From the NCBI GenBank assembly GCA_025997075.1, contig BNUC01000197.1, positions 1 to 5,040 of the forward strand: DNA of 5,040 nucleotides, in the 5' to 3' direction. The notes under the pieces were generated by a model that saw only the letters and a program-made list of their open reading frames with translations, searched no databases and had not been told where the DNA came from. A program made the translations under genes and the position numbers. This document shows positions 1-5,040 of the stretch, one piece after another. This DNA comes from Betaproteobacteria bacterium (GTDB lineage Bacteria > Pseudomonadota > Gammaproteobacteria > Burkholderiales > Rhodocyclaceae). Every line of letters begins with the position of its first letter. The stretch's first letter is position 1.

Positions 1-343
1 CCATGATGTCGGTCAGCACCTGCACTTTCGGCCCGTCGTACGGCTTCGCATCCTCCTCCGGCATTTGCATGCCAGCCCTTGCCGCCAGCTCCTTGACCGC
101 CTCGACAAATCCTTGCCCGGAATATTCCATGAGGAAGCTAATCGCCGTTCCGTGCGCTCCGCAACCGAAACAATGGTAAAACTGCTTGGTGGGACTGACG
201 GTGAACGACGGCGTCTTTTCGCTGTGAAATGGGCAGCACGCGGCATGATTGGCGCCCGCCTTGCGCAAAGGCACATACCCATCGATCAGATCGACAATGT
301 CGGTCCGAAGCAGCAACTCCTGGATGAAGGACTCTGGAATCAT
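1..343 (-). CDS. dnaG: DNA primase DnaG, N-terminal part (gene runs off the left edge)
   Basis: Synthesises the short RNA primers for lagging-strand DNA replication, working with the replicative helicase DnaB. Only the first 114 residues are in the window. They contain the N-terminal CHC2-type zinc-binding domain: CPFH (Cys37, His40) followed by CFGCG (Cys58, Cys61), with the family segment EKTPSF at 42-47 and the start pattern IPESFIQELLLRTDIVDLI typical of bacterial primases. The catalytic TOPRIM domain and the helicase-binding C-terminus lie beyond the edge. The ATG at 341-343 is the first possible start, because an in-frame TGA lies just upstream. No good Shine-Dalgarno sequence precedes it (the leader reads ACAAGCTGAA), so initiation may be weak, as expected for a low-abundance protein. 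It is the third gene of the rpsU-yqeY-dnaG operon, separated from yqeY by a 163-bp gap that holds a large palindrome. Identification is firm. Confidence 0.97.
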   Translation of the reverse strand, partial: MIPESFIQELLLRTDIVDLIDGYVPLRKAGANHAACCPFHSEKTPSFTVSPTKQFYHCFGCGAHGTAISFLMEYSGQGFVEAVKELAARAGMQMPEEDAKPYDGPKVQVLTDIM

Positions 344-405
344 TTCAGCTTGTAAAAATCATCCTGGAAAGCAGTTATTAAGCACGGCGGACACTATCAA
401 CACTG

Positions 406-498
406 CCCCTCACCCCTGCCCCTCTCCCGCAAGCGGGCGAGGGGTTTATTACCCTTCGCCCGCTTGCGGGAGAAGGTGGCCGCAGGCCGGATGAGGGG
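406..498. repeat. Long palindromic intergenic repeat (MITE/REP-like) between yqeY and dnaG
   Basis: An almost perfect hairpin occupies 423-473. Arm 423-440 (TCTCCCGCAAGCGGGCGA) pairs exactly with 456-473, and the stem continues inward through one G-T pair to 445/451, leaving the 5-base loop TTATT (446-450). That is about 23 paired bases. Outer arms CCCCTCA (406-412) and TGAGGGG (492-498) bound the element, and a GC-rich GGCCGCAGGCCGG block lies at 478-490. The wording (CCTCACCC..CTCTCCCGC..GCGGGAGA..GGATGAGGGG) is, from general knowledge, that of a dispersed intergenic repeat common in proteobacteria. It codes for nothing. It begins 8 bases after the yqeY stop, so it must be transcribed in any yqeY-dnaG readthrough message, where it could stabilise the upstream 3' end or be an RNA-processing site. 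That role is inference. Confidence 0.85.
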
Positions 499-506
499 AC
501 ACTTTT

Positions 507-953
507 TCAGCGCGTCAGCGCGGCTTTAACCCGTTTCGACACTTCGGCCATATCGGCTCGCCCCGCCAGACGCGGCTTCAACACGGCCATGACCTTGCCC
601 ATGTCGCCTGGTCCCGCAGCGCCGGTTTCGGCCACGGCCGCGGTTACCGCCGCGCGGACCTCGTCGTCGGAAAGTCCGGCGGGCATGTAGGTTTGCAACA
701 GATCCGCCTCCAGTTTTTCAGCGTCTACCAGATCCTGACGGCCGGCGGCCTGAAACTGGGCGATGGAATCACGACGCTGCTTGAGCATCTTGTCGATCAC
801 GGCAACGACCGCCGCATCGTCGAGCACAATACGCTCGTCTACTTCCCGCTGCTTGATGGCGGCCATCAGCAAACGGATGGCTCCCAGCTTCGCCGTTTCC
901 CTGGCCCGCAACGCGGCCTTCATATCTTCGTTGATACGCTCTTTCAAAGTCAT
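507..953 (-). CDS. yqeY: GatB/YqeY domain protein
   Basis: A 148-residue stand-alone GatB/YqeY-domain protein. The domain resembles the tRNA-binding tail of the amidotransferase subunit GatB, but the function of the free-standing protein is not established; it is presumed to contact tRNA or aid translation. Full-length family signatures are visible: the N-terminal helix LKERINEDMKAALRARE with LGAIRLLMAAIKQREVD after it, the central KQRRDSIAQFQAAGRQDLV, the YMPAGLSDDEV segment, and the C-terminal MGKVMAVLKPRLAGRADM motif. The start is fixed by AGGAG (complement of 961-965), seven bases before the ATG. It lies between rpsU and dnaG, a common order in betaproteobacteria and some other groups. 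The rpsU terminator sits just upstream, so expression depends on readthrough or on an internal promoter that I could not identify. Confidence 0.95.
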   Translation of the reverse strand: MTLKERINEDMKAALRARETAKLGAIRLLMAAIKQREVDERIVLDDAAVVAVIDKMLKQRRDSIAQFQAAGRQDLVDAEKLEADLLQTYMPAGLSDDEVRAAVTAAVAETGAAGPGDMGKVMAVLKPRLAGRADMAEVSKRVKAALTR

Positions 954-1002
954 CTCAAGACTCCTGGCTAAAGTTGCCCGGTAAGAGGCATTTCCACAAA
1001 CA

Positions 1003-1033
1003 CAAAAAGCCGCCTATCTTCGAACAGGCGGCT
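1003..1033 (-). terminator. Intrinsic terminator/attenuator after rpsU
   Basis: Read on the minus strand, AGCCGCCT (1026-1033) pairs with AGGCGGCT (1008-1015) in a perfect 8-bp GC-rich stem with a 10-base loop, followed at once by TTTTTGTG. This is a textbook rho-independent signal. It lies 24 bases after the rpsU stop and ahead of yqeY and dnaG, so it probably limits how many rpsU transcripts reach the downstream genes. The E. coli rpsU-dnaG operon is known to have a terminator at the equivalent place. The opposite strand has no T-run after the stem, so the signal is one-directional. Confidence 0.85.
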
Positions 1034-1057
1034 AATCAATATTCGAAAATCCTAAGA

Positions 1058-1270
1058 TCAGTATAGCTTGGGCGGCAAGGTCTGGCTGCGCATGCGTTTA
1101 TGGTGACGTTTGACTGCGGCGGCCAGCTTACGCTTACGTTCGGCGGTTGGCTTCTCGTAAAACTCGCGGGCGCGCAACTCTGTCAGCAGACCGGTCTTTT
1201 CGACCGTACGTTTGAAACGGCGAATGGCTACTTCGAACGGCTCGTTTTCCTTAACACGAATGGCAGGCAT
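1058..1270 (-). CDS. rpsU: 30S ribosomal protein S21
   Basis: A 70-residue basic protein of the small ribosomal subunit, located near the platform and the 3' end of 16S rRNA, where it aids translation initiation. Almost the whole S21 family pattern is present: [19 protein letters not shown] at residues 5-23, then [20 protein letters not shown] at 28-47, and a Lys/Arg/His-rich tail ending PPKLY. The length matches the family (about 70). The ending [20 protein letters not shown] is the form I associate with betaproteobacteria. AGGAAG lies a few bases before the ATG and decides the start. It is the first gene of the rpsU-yqeY-dnaG operon, is divergent from tsaD, and has a good promoter upstream (1319-1347) and a terminator downstream. 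The identification is beyond reasonable doubt. Confidence 0.99.
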   Translation of the reverse strand: MPAIRVKENEPFEVAIRRFKRTVEKTGLLTELRAREFYEKPTAERKRKLAAAVKRHHKRMRSQTLPPKLY

Positions 1271-1318
1271 TAATTCTTCCTAAGTTCAAGGTTCGACGGA
1301 CAACAAAATGAGTCGCGC

Positions 1319-1347
1319 ATTATAAATGAACCCAGCACGAAAAACAA
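1319..1347 (-). promoter_or_regulatory. Sigma-70 type promoter for rpsU
   Basis: On the minus strand a perfect -10 box TATAAT (1319-1324) follows a -35-like TTGTTT (1342-1347) at the ideal 17-base spacing. An A/T-rich tract lies beside the -35. Transcription should begin near 1312, giving a leader of roughly 40 bases before the rpsU ATG. The exact -10 and spacing make this the best promoter in the window. The start point itself is inferred. Confidence 0.75.
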
Positions 1348-1405
1348 AAAAATCCAGCTTTTTTTGCAAGCCGCGACTGCCTGCGTGTCAGGTAGAATGC
1401 CGGCC

Positions 1406-2431
1406 ATGCTTATCCTCGGTATCGAATCTTCCTGCGACGAAACCGGCGTCGCGCTTTATGACACGAACGCCGGCGGTCGCCTCCTGACTCACGCCCTGCA
1501 TTCCCAGATCGCCATGCACCGGGATTATGGCGGCGTTGTTCCGGAACTGGCTTCGCGCGATCACATACGACGCACGGCGCCCCTATTGCGTAAAGTGTTG
1601 AGCGAAACCGGGCGTAAGCTCGATGAAATCGACGCCGTGGCCTATACCCAAGGTCCGGGTCTGGCCGGCGCGCTGCTGGTCGGAGCGGCATTCGCCGAGG
1701 GACTGGCCGTGGCGCTGGGCATACCGGTCATTCCGGTCCATCATCTGGAAGGGCATCTGCTGTCCCCGCTCCTTTCCCGACAACCGCCGGCGTTTCCATT
1801 CATCGCCCTGCTCGTGTCCGGCGGCCACAGCCAATTGATGCGCGTCGACGGCATCGGCCGGTATCGCCTGCTCGGAGAAACCCTCGACGATGCGGCGGGC
1901 GAGGCTTTCGACAAGACCGCCAAACTGCTCGGGCTGCCTTATCCTGGCGGGCCGGCGCTTTCCGGGATGGCGGAACACGGCCGGCCGGATATCTGTCAAT
2001 TCCCGCGTCCGATGCTCAATTCGGGCGACCTCAATTTCAGTTTCAGTGGGCTGAAAACGGCAGTCCTGACCCATGTGCGCGAAATCGGCACGCCGGACGA
2101 GCAGCAACGCGCGGATATTGCGCGTGGTTTTCAGGATGCGATTGTCGACGTGCTGGTTAAAAAATCCATGCGCGCGATAAAGCACAGTGGCCTGACGCAA
2201 CTCGTCGTGGCCGGTGGCGTTGGTGCTAATTGGGAATTACGGCGTCGATTGAACGAGTGTGCCGCCAAAGCCAAGGTATCGGTTTTCTACCCGGAATTCG
2301 AACTATGTACCGACAACGGCGCAATGATCGCCCTGGCCGGCGCGTTGCGCTTCGAGGCTGGGCTCTCGCTCAAGTCGGCAGGCGCGTTCGCGGTGAGGCC
2401 GCGCTGGCCACTGTGCGAACTGACCGGTTGA
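1406..2431 (+). CDS. tsaD: tRNA threonylcarbamoyladenosine synthase component TsaD
   Basis: With TsaB and TsaE, TsaD transfers the threonylcarbamoyl group from threonylcarbamoyl-AMP to A37 of ANN-decoding tRNAs (t6A). The 341-residue protein matches the family length. The ASKHA-fold start [16 protein letters not shown] (4-19), the metal-binding pair in HLEGH (His113 and His117), SGGHSQL (138-144), the nucleotide loop AGEAFDK (164-170), [10 protein letters not shown] (211-220), VAGGVGAN (268-275) and the third metal ligand Asp303 in CTDNGAM are all present. ATG 1406 is chosen because it gives the family start [16 protein letters not shown] 1397 would add only three residues but leaves the AGGTAG at 1390-1395 too close, and TTG 1364 would add 14 non-family residues. 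It is divergent from rpsU and convergent with plsY. The metal site and all main motifs look intact. Confidence 0.98.
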   Translation: MLILGIESSCDETGVALYDTNAGGRLLTHALHSQIAMHRDYGGVVPELASRDHIRRTAPLLRKVLSETGRKLDEIDAVAYTQGPGLAGALLVGAAFAEGLAVALGIPVIPVHHLEGHLLSPLLSRQPPAFPFIALLVSGGHSQLMRVDGIGRYRLLGETLDDAAGEAFDKTAKLLGLPYPGGPALSGMAEHGRPDICQFPRPMLNSGDLNFSFSGLKTAVLTHVREIGTPDEQQRADIARGFQDAIVDVLVKKSMRAIKHSGLTQLVVAGGVGANWELRRRLNECAAKAKVSVFYPEFELCTDNGAMIALAGALRFEAGLSLKSAGAFAVRPRWPLCELTG

Positions 2432-2446
2432 TTTGATAGAGCGTTT

Positions 2447-2511
2447 GATTCCGCGTCATTCCCGCCTTCGCGGGAATGACGGTAGAAAAACGGAATCAGT
2501 TTTTCTTTTTT
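2447..2511 (+). terminator. Nested-stem terminator of tsaD, with its T-tract inside plsY
   Basis: An inner 12-bp stem (2454-2465 with 2470-2481, loop CTTC) is enclosed by outer arms GATTCCG (2447-2453) and CGGAATC (2491-2497), with a 9-base unpaired stretch on the 3' side (2482-2490). Two bases later comes TTTTTCTTTTTT (2500-2511). A stem followed by a T-run on the plus strand is what an intrinsic terminator for tsaD needs. The outer 3' arm touches the plsY stop codon, and the T-run is the antisense of that gene's final Lys codons. The minus strand has no T-run after the palindrome, so plsY gets a hairpin end but no standard terminator here. Confidence 0.6.
2454..2481. repeat. Short palindromic repeat of dRS3 type (ATTCCC-N8-GGGAAT)
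   Basis: The inner palindrome CGTCATTCCCGC/GCGGGAATGACG has the form ATTCCC (2458-2463), eight bases, GGGAAT (2472-2477). This is the pattern of the dispersed dRS3-like repeats described in Neisseria and seen in many other proteobacteria. It lies between the converging genes tsaD and plsY, a typical location. Whether this genome carries many copies cannot be told from one window. Confidence 0.65.
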
Positions 2512-3119
2512 GCTGCCCCGATCTTAGGCTCGGTTCCGGCCATAAGGCGTTGCAGATTGCCCCAGTGCTTGACGATCAGGGTGATCGCTATGATTCCCAC
2601 GGTCAGTGCCAGAGTTCCGCCGCTCCAGAACATGAGGGCGATTATTGACGCGGCGGCAGCGGCTACCATAGAGGCCAGCGAGGAATAACGAAAAATGAAG
2701 GCGATGGCCAGCCAGATGCCCAAAGTGATCAGTCCGAGCGACGGATCGATGCCCAGTAATACACCCGCCCCCGTCGCTACGCCTTTACCCCCTTTGAATT
2801 TCAGGAATACCGGATAGAGATGGCCGAAAAACACCGCCAGCGCCACGGCGGCAAGCGTTCCCTGAGAGAGACCAAATTCCGGCCCATACGTCTGTGCCAG
2901 GAAAACAGCCAGCCAGCCCTTGGCCATATCGCCAATCAGCGTACAGATCGCGGCCGCTTTGTTGCCGCTACGCAACACATTGGTGGCGCCGGGATTTTTT
3001 GAGCCATAGCTGCGTGGGTCAGCCAGCCCGAACAACCGGCTGCATACCACCGCAAAAGGCACCGACCCAAGCAGATAGGCGGCCAGAACTGCAAATACGA
3101 CGGTCAGAAATTCGGGCAT
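2496..3119 (-). CDS. plsY: Glycerol-3-phosphate acyltransferase PlsY
   Basis: An inner-membrane enzyme that moves the acyl group from acyl-phosphate (made by PlsX) to glycerol-3-phosphate, giving lysophosphatidic acid, the first step of phospholipid synthesis. The protein has 207 residues, in the normal range. Hydrophobic spans are visible at about 3-23, 54-76, 87-105, 125-146, 150-166 and 169-184. Conserved cytoplasmic/active-site motifs are GSVPF (18-22), YGSKNPGATNVLR (38-50), GHLYPVFLKFKGGKGVATG (99-117) and RYSSLASM (144-151), with H185 and NLQRL near the end. The start is supported by GAGGA about nine bases before the ATG. The C-terminus AAKKKN is Lys-rich, and its A-rich codons double as the opposing strand's T-tract. 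It is divergent from folB and convergent with tsaD. Confidence 0.98.
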   Translation of the reverse strand: MPEFLTVVFAVLAAYLLGSVPFAVVCSRLFGLADPRSYGSKNPGATNVLRSGNKAAAICTLIGDMAKGWLAVFLAQTYGPEFGLSQGTLAAVALAVFFGHLYPVFLKFKGGKGVATGAGVLLGIDPSLGLITLGIWLAIAFIFRYSSLASMVAAAAASIIALMFWSGGTLALTVGIIAITLIVKHWGNLQRLMAGTEPKIGAAKKKN

Positions 3120-3167
3120 AAGGTTTCCTCGAATCAGATACGGCGGCTGAGGTAGAATGCGCGCTCA

Positions 3168-3194
3168 TCCGGCGCCAGCCCTCCTGGCGCCGGG
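3168..3194. repeat. Strong hairpin in the plsY-folB divergent region
   Basis: CCGGCGCCAG (3169-3178) and CTGGCGCCGG (3184-3193) form a perfect 10-bp, very GC-rich stem around the 5-base loop CCCTC, with a T-G pair possible at 3168/3194. On the plus strand it is followed by T-rich but uninterrupted-run-free DNA (GGTTGTAATTTTATT), so it is a poor terminator. On the minus strand it would sit in the plsY leader about 50 bases before the start, with GAGGG in the loop. Its role is unknown. Confidence 0.6.
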
Positions 3195-3232
3195 TTGTAA
3201 TTTTATTCCATTTCAAATCGCCGGTGGCTTTG

Positions 3233-3261
3233 TCGACTTCGTGCCGCCAACGATTTATAAA
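3233..3261 (+). promoter_or_regulatory. Candidate sigma-70 promoter for folB
   Basis: TCGACT (3233-3238, four of six consensus bases) and TATAAA (3256-3261, five of six) are separated by exactly 17 bases. Transcription would start near 3268, giving a leader of about 20 bases to the folB ATG at 3290. The order and distances fit well, but it rests on sequence match alone. Confidence 0.45.
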
Positions 3262-3289
3262 CGGGATTACACCCACTGCTGGCGCAAAA

Positions 3290-3664
3290 ATGGACATCAT
3301 TTTTATCGACGAATTCCGCATCGCGACCCTGATTGGAATCTATCCGCGCGAACAGAGCGTGCCGCAAACGCTGGAAATCTCGCTGCAAATCGGCACGTCG
3401 ACGATACGCGCGGGCAGCAGTGATGATATTCGCGACACCATCGATTACGCCGCAGTGGTCGAGCGTTTGCGCGCCGACCTTGAACAGCGGCACTTTCACC
3501 TGTTGGAAAAGCTGGCGGAACACGTCGCCAGCGTGGTGCTCGACGACTTTGGCGCCGTCTGGACGCGCGTCTCGGTGGCAAAGCCGGGCGTCATGCGCGG
3601 AGTGCGACGCGCTGGCGTCGTCATTGAGCGTAGCCGCCCGATAGAGACAACTCAGGCTACTTGA
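3290..3664 (+). CDS. folB: Dihydroneopterin aldolase FolB
   Basis: Cleaves 7,8-dihydroneopterin to 6-hydroxymethyl-7,8-dihydropterin and glycolaldehyde in tetrahydrofolate synthesis, and often also epimerises the substrate; it acts as a cytosolic octamer. The 124-residue protein matches the family (about 120). Key features: GIYPREQ with Glu21, the DDIRDTIDYAAV segment with the conserved Tyr53, HLLEKLAEHVA with the pterin-anchoring Glu73, and the catalytic Lys98 in VAKPG, followed by GVVIER. ATG 3290 is chosen because the protein then begins MDIIFIDEFRIATLIG, as in relatives; a GTG at 3224 would add 22 unrelated residues. There is no clear ribosome-binding site (GGCGCAAAA precedes the ATG). 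It is divergent from plsY, its neighbour in many proteobacteria, and its last 8 bases overlap the end of the opposing deacylase gene. Confidence 0.97.
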   Translation: MDIIFIDEFRIATLIGIYPREQSVPQTLEISLQIGTSTIRAGSSDDIRDTIDYAAVVERLRADLEQRHFHLLEKLAEHVASVVLDDFGAVWTRVSVAKPGVMRGVRRAGVVIERSRPIETTQAT

Positions 3665-4142
3665 GCGCGACGTTCACCGTGTCCGGAGCCAGGGTACGCA
3701 TCAAATCGTACGGATGCACGCCGACCAGAAAGCCGCGTCGGCCGCCGTTGATGTAAATCAGTGTCAGATCGAGAATCGTTTTTTCGATATACACCGGCAT
3801 TTTTCTCTTCGTGCCGAACGGGCTGGTGCCGCCGACCAGAAAGCCGCTATGTCGGTTGGCTACTTCCGGCTTGCAGGGTTCCACGTGTTTGCGGCCGATT
3901 TGTCGCGCCAATTCCTTGGTCGACACCTTGCAATCGCCATGCATGAGTACGATCAGCGGTTTGGCCGACTCATCCTCCATGATCAGTGTCTTGATCACCT
4001 CATGCTCATCGACATTCAGCTCACGCGCGGAAACCCTGGTTCCGCCGTGTTCTTCGTAGGCGTAAAGGTGGCTGGAATAGACAACTCCCTGCTGATGCAG
4101 GAATCGGGTCGCCGGGGTCTCGGGAGAGTTTTCGGATTTCAT
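3657..4142 (-). CDS. ybaK: Cys-tRNA(Pro)/Cys-tRNA(Cys) deacylase, YbaK/EbsC family
   Basis: A trans-editing enzyme that hydrolyses cysteine wrongly attached to tRNA(Pro), protecting translation at proline codons. It is a single INS/YbaK domain of 161 residues, close to E. coli YbaK (159). Visible signatures: TPATRFL (9-15), the EHGGT segment (31-35), DEHEVIKTLIME with the conserved Lys51, CKVSTKELARQIG (71-83), the GGTSPFG loop (104-110) and YINGGRRGFLVGV (130-142). The exact amino acid edited is assigned from the family rather than seen. The ATG at 4140-4142 gives the usual family N-terminus, although no strong Shine-Dalgarno sequence lies before it. It is convergent with folB, sharing 8 bp, with no terminator hairpin between them. 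The upstream neighbour is a palindromic repeat, so it is probably transcribed alone. Confidence 0.93.
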   Translation of the reverse strand: MKSENSPETPATRFLHQQGVVYSSHLYAYEEHGGTRVSARELNVDEHEVIKTLIMEDESAKPLIVLMHGDCKVSTKELARQIGRKHVEPCKPEVANRHSGFLVGGTSPFGTKRKMPVYIEKTILDLTLIYINGGRRGFLVGVHPYDLMRTLAPDTVNVALK

Positions 4143-4234
4143 GAATCTGAGCCGAATCTGGATTCAAGCTCATCCAGGTTGGTTTCGCAGGGTGGGTTCT
4201 GATGCATCCACTCGTCGGTGCGAACCAGAACAAA

Positions 4235-4267
4235 TAGGTTGGAGTTCGCTTTGCTCACTCCAACCTA
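4235..4267. repeat. REP-like palindrome between the YjfB-like gene and ybaK
   Basis: TAGGTTGGAGT (4235-4245) and ACTCCAACCTA (4257-4267) form a perfect 11-bp stem around an 11-base loop (TCGCTTTGCTC). The wording AGGTTGG..TTCGCT..GCTCA..CCAACCT is, from general knowledge, that of a dispersed palindromic repeat found between genes of several beta- and gammaproteobacteria. It lies 33 bases past the stop of the YjfB-like gene. On the minus strand it is followed by ATTTGTTC, so it may serve as a weak terminator for that gene. It lies about 90 bases upstream of the ybaK start. Confidence 0.75.
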
Positions 4268-4300
4268 TGCATGCTACAAACTACATTCGGGAATCTTGCT

Positions 4301-4504
4301 TTACGCCCAGGTATTGACGAGACCTCCCGGCTGACCTGGGGAGACTGGCGAGGGTGGCGGCGTGGGGATGGCCTGTATGAGTGCAGCCGCTCCGGCGACC
4401 TGGGTGTCGAGAGCTTTATTGAGCACTCTCAATTGGGCGCCATTCTGCGCCTGTGCGGTACTGTTAAGGGCGGATGAAGTAGCGATAGCAGATGTGATGT
4501 CCAT
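4301..4504 (-). CDS. Small YjfB-like putative motility protein
   Basis: A 67-residue protein resembling the YjfB family (small proteins annotated as putative motility proteins; function not established). The family pattern is a short N-terminal MDI segment, a Gln-rich stretch (AQAQNGAQ, 17-24), then VLNKALDTQ (27-35) and a helix ending ALIQAIP (41-47). Here an unusual Pro/Gly-rich tail follows (TPPPSPVSPGQPGG, 48-61). There is no signal peptide and no membrane span. The start is decided by AAAGGAG (complement of 4511-4517), six bases before the ATG, the best ribosome-binding site in the window, which strongly suggests a translated gene. A GCTCG/CGAGC mini-hairpin (4522-4534) sits just upstream of that site. 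No flagellar or chemotaxis gene is visible nearby. The coding call is fairly sure; the family is likely, the role unknown. Confidence 0.72.
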   Translation of the reverse strand: MDITSAIATSSALNSTAQAQNGAQLRVLNKALDTQVAGAAALIQAIPTPPPSPVSPGQPGGLVNTWA

Positions 4505-4678
4505 TGAAAACTCCTTTATGCGCTCGCTTCGAGCACAAGACAAGTAATGCTATTTTACGACAGAACCACATGTAATTTGAGGAATTATTTCCTGAAACGG
4601 AAAAGTCAAGCTTTATTGGCGTGAATCGTTGGCATGTTCGCCTGTGCGACTTCCCGGAATTTGCTCGATTTCAGAAAA

Positions 4679-4872
<194 letters not shown>

Positions 4873-5040
4873 CGTCTGTTGCGGAAATGAGCGCTTGTTC
4901 GGCGTTCAGACCCGGCGTGACAGGCGTTACGGCGAGGAACTCATTCCGGAGTGGAAAACCATGTTTCCAAACCGGTTCGGACAAGCCTGGAGAGAGTTAC
5001 TGCTCAGAGCGGCCGCAACTCCCGCACGTAATGCAAGATT
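4873..5040. other. Right-end stretch without a recognisable intact gene
   Basis: No complete gene can be supported here. On the minus strand a stop-to-stop frame of 42 codons (4868-4996) ends RNEFLAVTPVTPGLNAEQAL and a few more residues; it has a protein-like look, vaguely like small DUF3077-type proteins, but no proper start. On the plus strand two frames stay open to the window edge, from ATG 4887 and ATG 4961. Neither gives a protein I recognise. The stretch joins the acetyltransferase remnant and may be part of the same eroded accessory patch, or may hold the 5' end of a gene lying mostly outside. Confidence 0.3.

Noticed and set aside
373..400. Possible dnaG promoter TTGATA (395-400) and ATAACT (373-378), minus strand, 16-base spacer
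   Set aside because: The -10 is poor and dnaG is expected to be served by the rpsU promoter; too weak to list as a feature.
249..494. 81-codon plus-strand frame opposite dnaG and through the palindromic repeat
   Set aside because: Its first half is antisense to dnaG and its second half translates the repeat; no ribosome-binding site.
1364..1405. Upstream extension of tsaD to TTG 1364 or ATG 1397
   Set aside because: The added residues are not part of the TsaD family start, and ATG 1397 lies too close to AGGTAG for initiation.
1583..2200. 205-codon open frame on the minus strand inside tsaD
   Set aside because: It is wholly antisense to an unmistakable tsaD with all motifs intact; its composition (Arg/Gln/His-rich) is typical of antisense shadows in GC-rich genes.
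3203..3523. 106-codon minus-strand frame opposite folB
   Set aside because: Antisense to folB, whose catalytic residues are all in place on the plus strand.
3714..4202. 162-codon plus-strand frame opposite the deacylase gene
   Set aside because: Antisense to a full-length YbaK-family protein with conserved motifs; it has no recognisable domain of its own.
4585..4618. Possible sigma-28 or sigma-70 promoter for the YjfB-like gene (minus strand TAAAGCTT or TTGACT near 4607-4616)
   Set aside because: TAAAGCTT resembles a sigma-28 -35 but no GCCGATAA-like -10 follows; TTGACT has no good -10 at 16-18 bases.

Overview
The window looks like ordinary chromosomal DNA of a betaproteobacterium. The best clues are the C-terminal half of ribosomal protein S21 ([16 protein letters not shown]...PPKLY), which is the form I associate with betaproteobacteria such as the Nitrosomonadales, and the presence of yqeY between rpsU and dnaG. 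Base composition is moderately GC-rich in the genes and visibly more AT-rich around 4505-4680. The genus cannot be fixed from the sequence alone.

Layout. Positions 1-1270 hold the macromolecular-synthesis operon on the minus strand: rpsU, an intrinsic terminator, yqeY, a long palindromic repeat, and the 5' part of dnaG, which runs off the left edge. rpsU is divergent from tsaD (1406-2431, plus). tsaD is convergent with plsY (2496-3119, minus), separated by a nested palindrome whose T-tract lies inside the plsY coding end. plsY is divergent from folB (3290-3664, plus). folB overlaps the convergent ybaK/ebsC-type deacylase gene (3657-4142, minus) by 8 bp. A third palindromic repeat (4235-4267) follows. 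Next come a 67-codon gene resembling YjfB-type putative motility proteins (4301-4504, minus) and a decayed region to 5040 with the frameshifted C-terminus of a GNAT acetyltransferase (4679-4872, minus).

Roles. The core genes are housekeeping functions of information transfer and basic metabolism: replication priming (DnaG), translation (S21, TsaD for the t6A tRNA modification, a YbaK-type mis-charged-tRNA editor), phospholipid synthesis (PlsY) and folate synthesis (FolB). They do not form one pathway. The tsaD/rpsU/dnaG and plsY/folB neighbourhood is a long-known proteobacterial cluster.

I see no clear sign of a new biological system. The points most worth a second look are the terminator/coding double use at tsaD-plsY, the MITE-like palindrome inside the rpsU-yqeY-dnaG operon, and the right end, where a small YjfB-like gene sits next to eroded accessory DNA.
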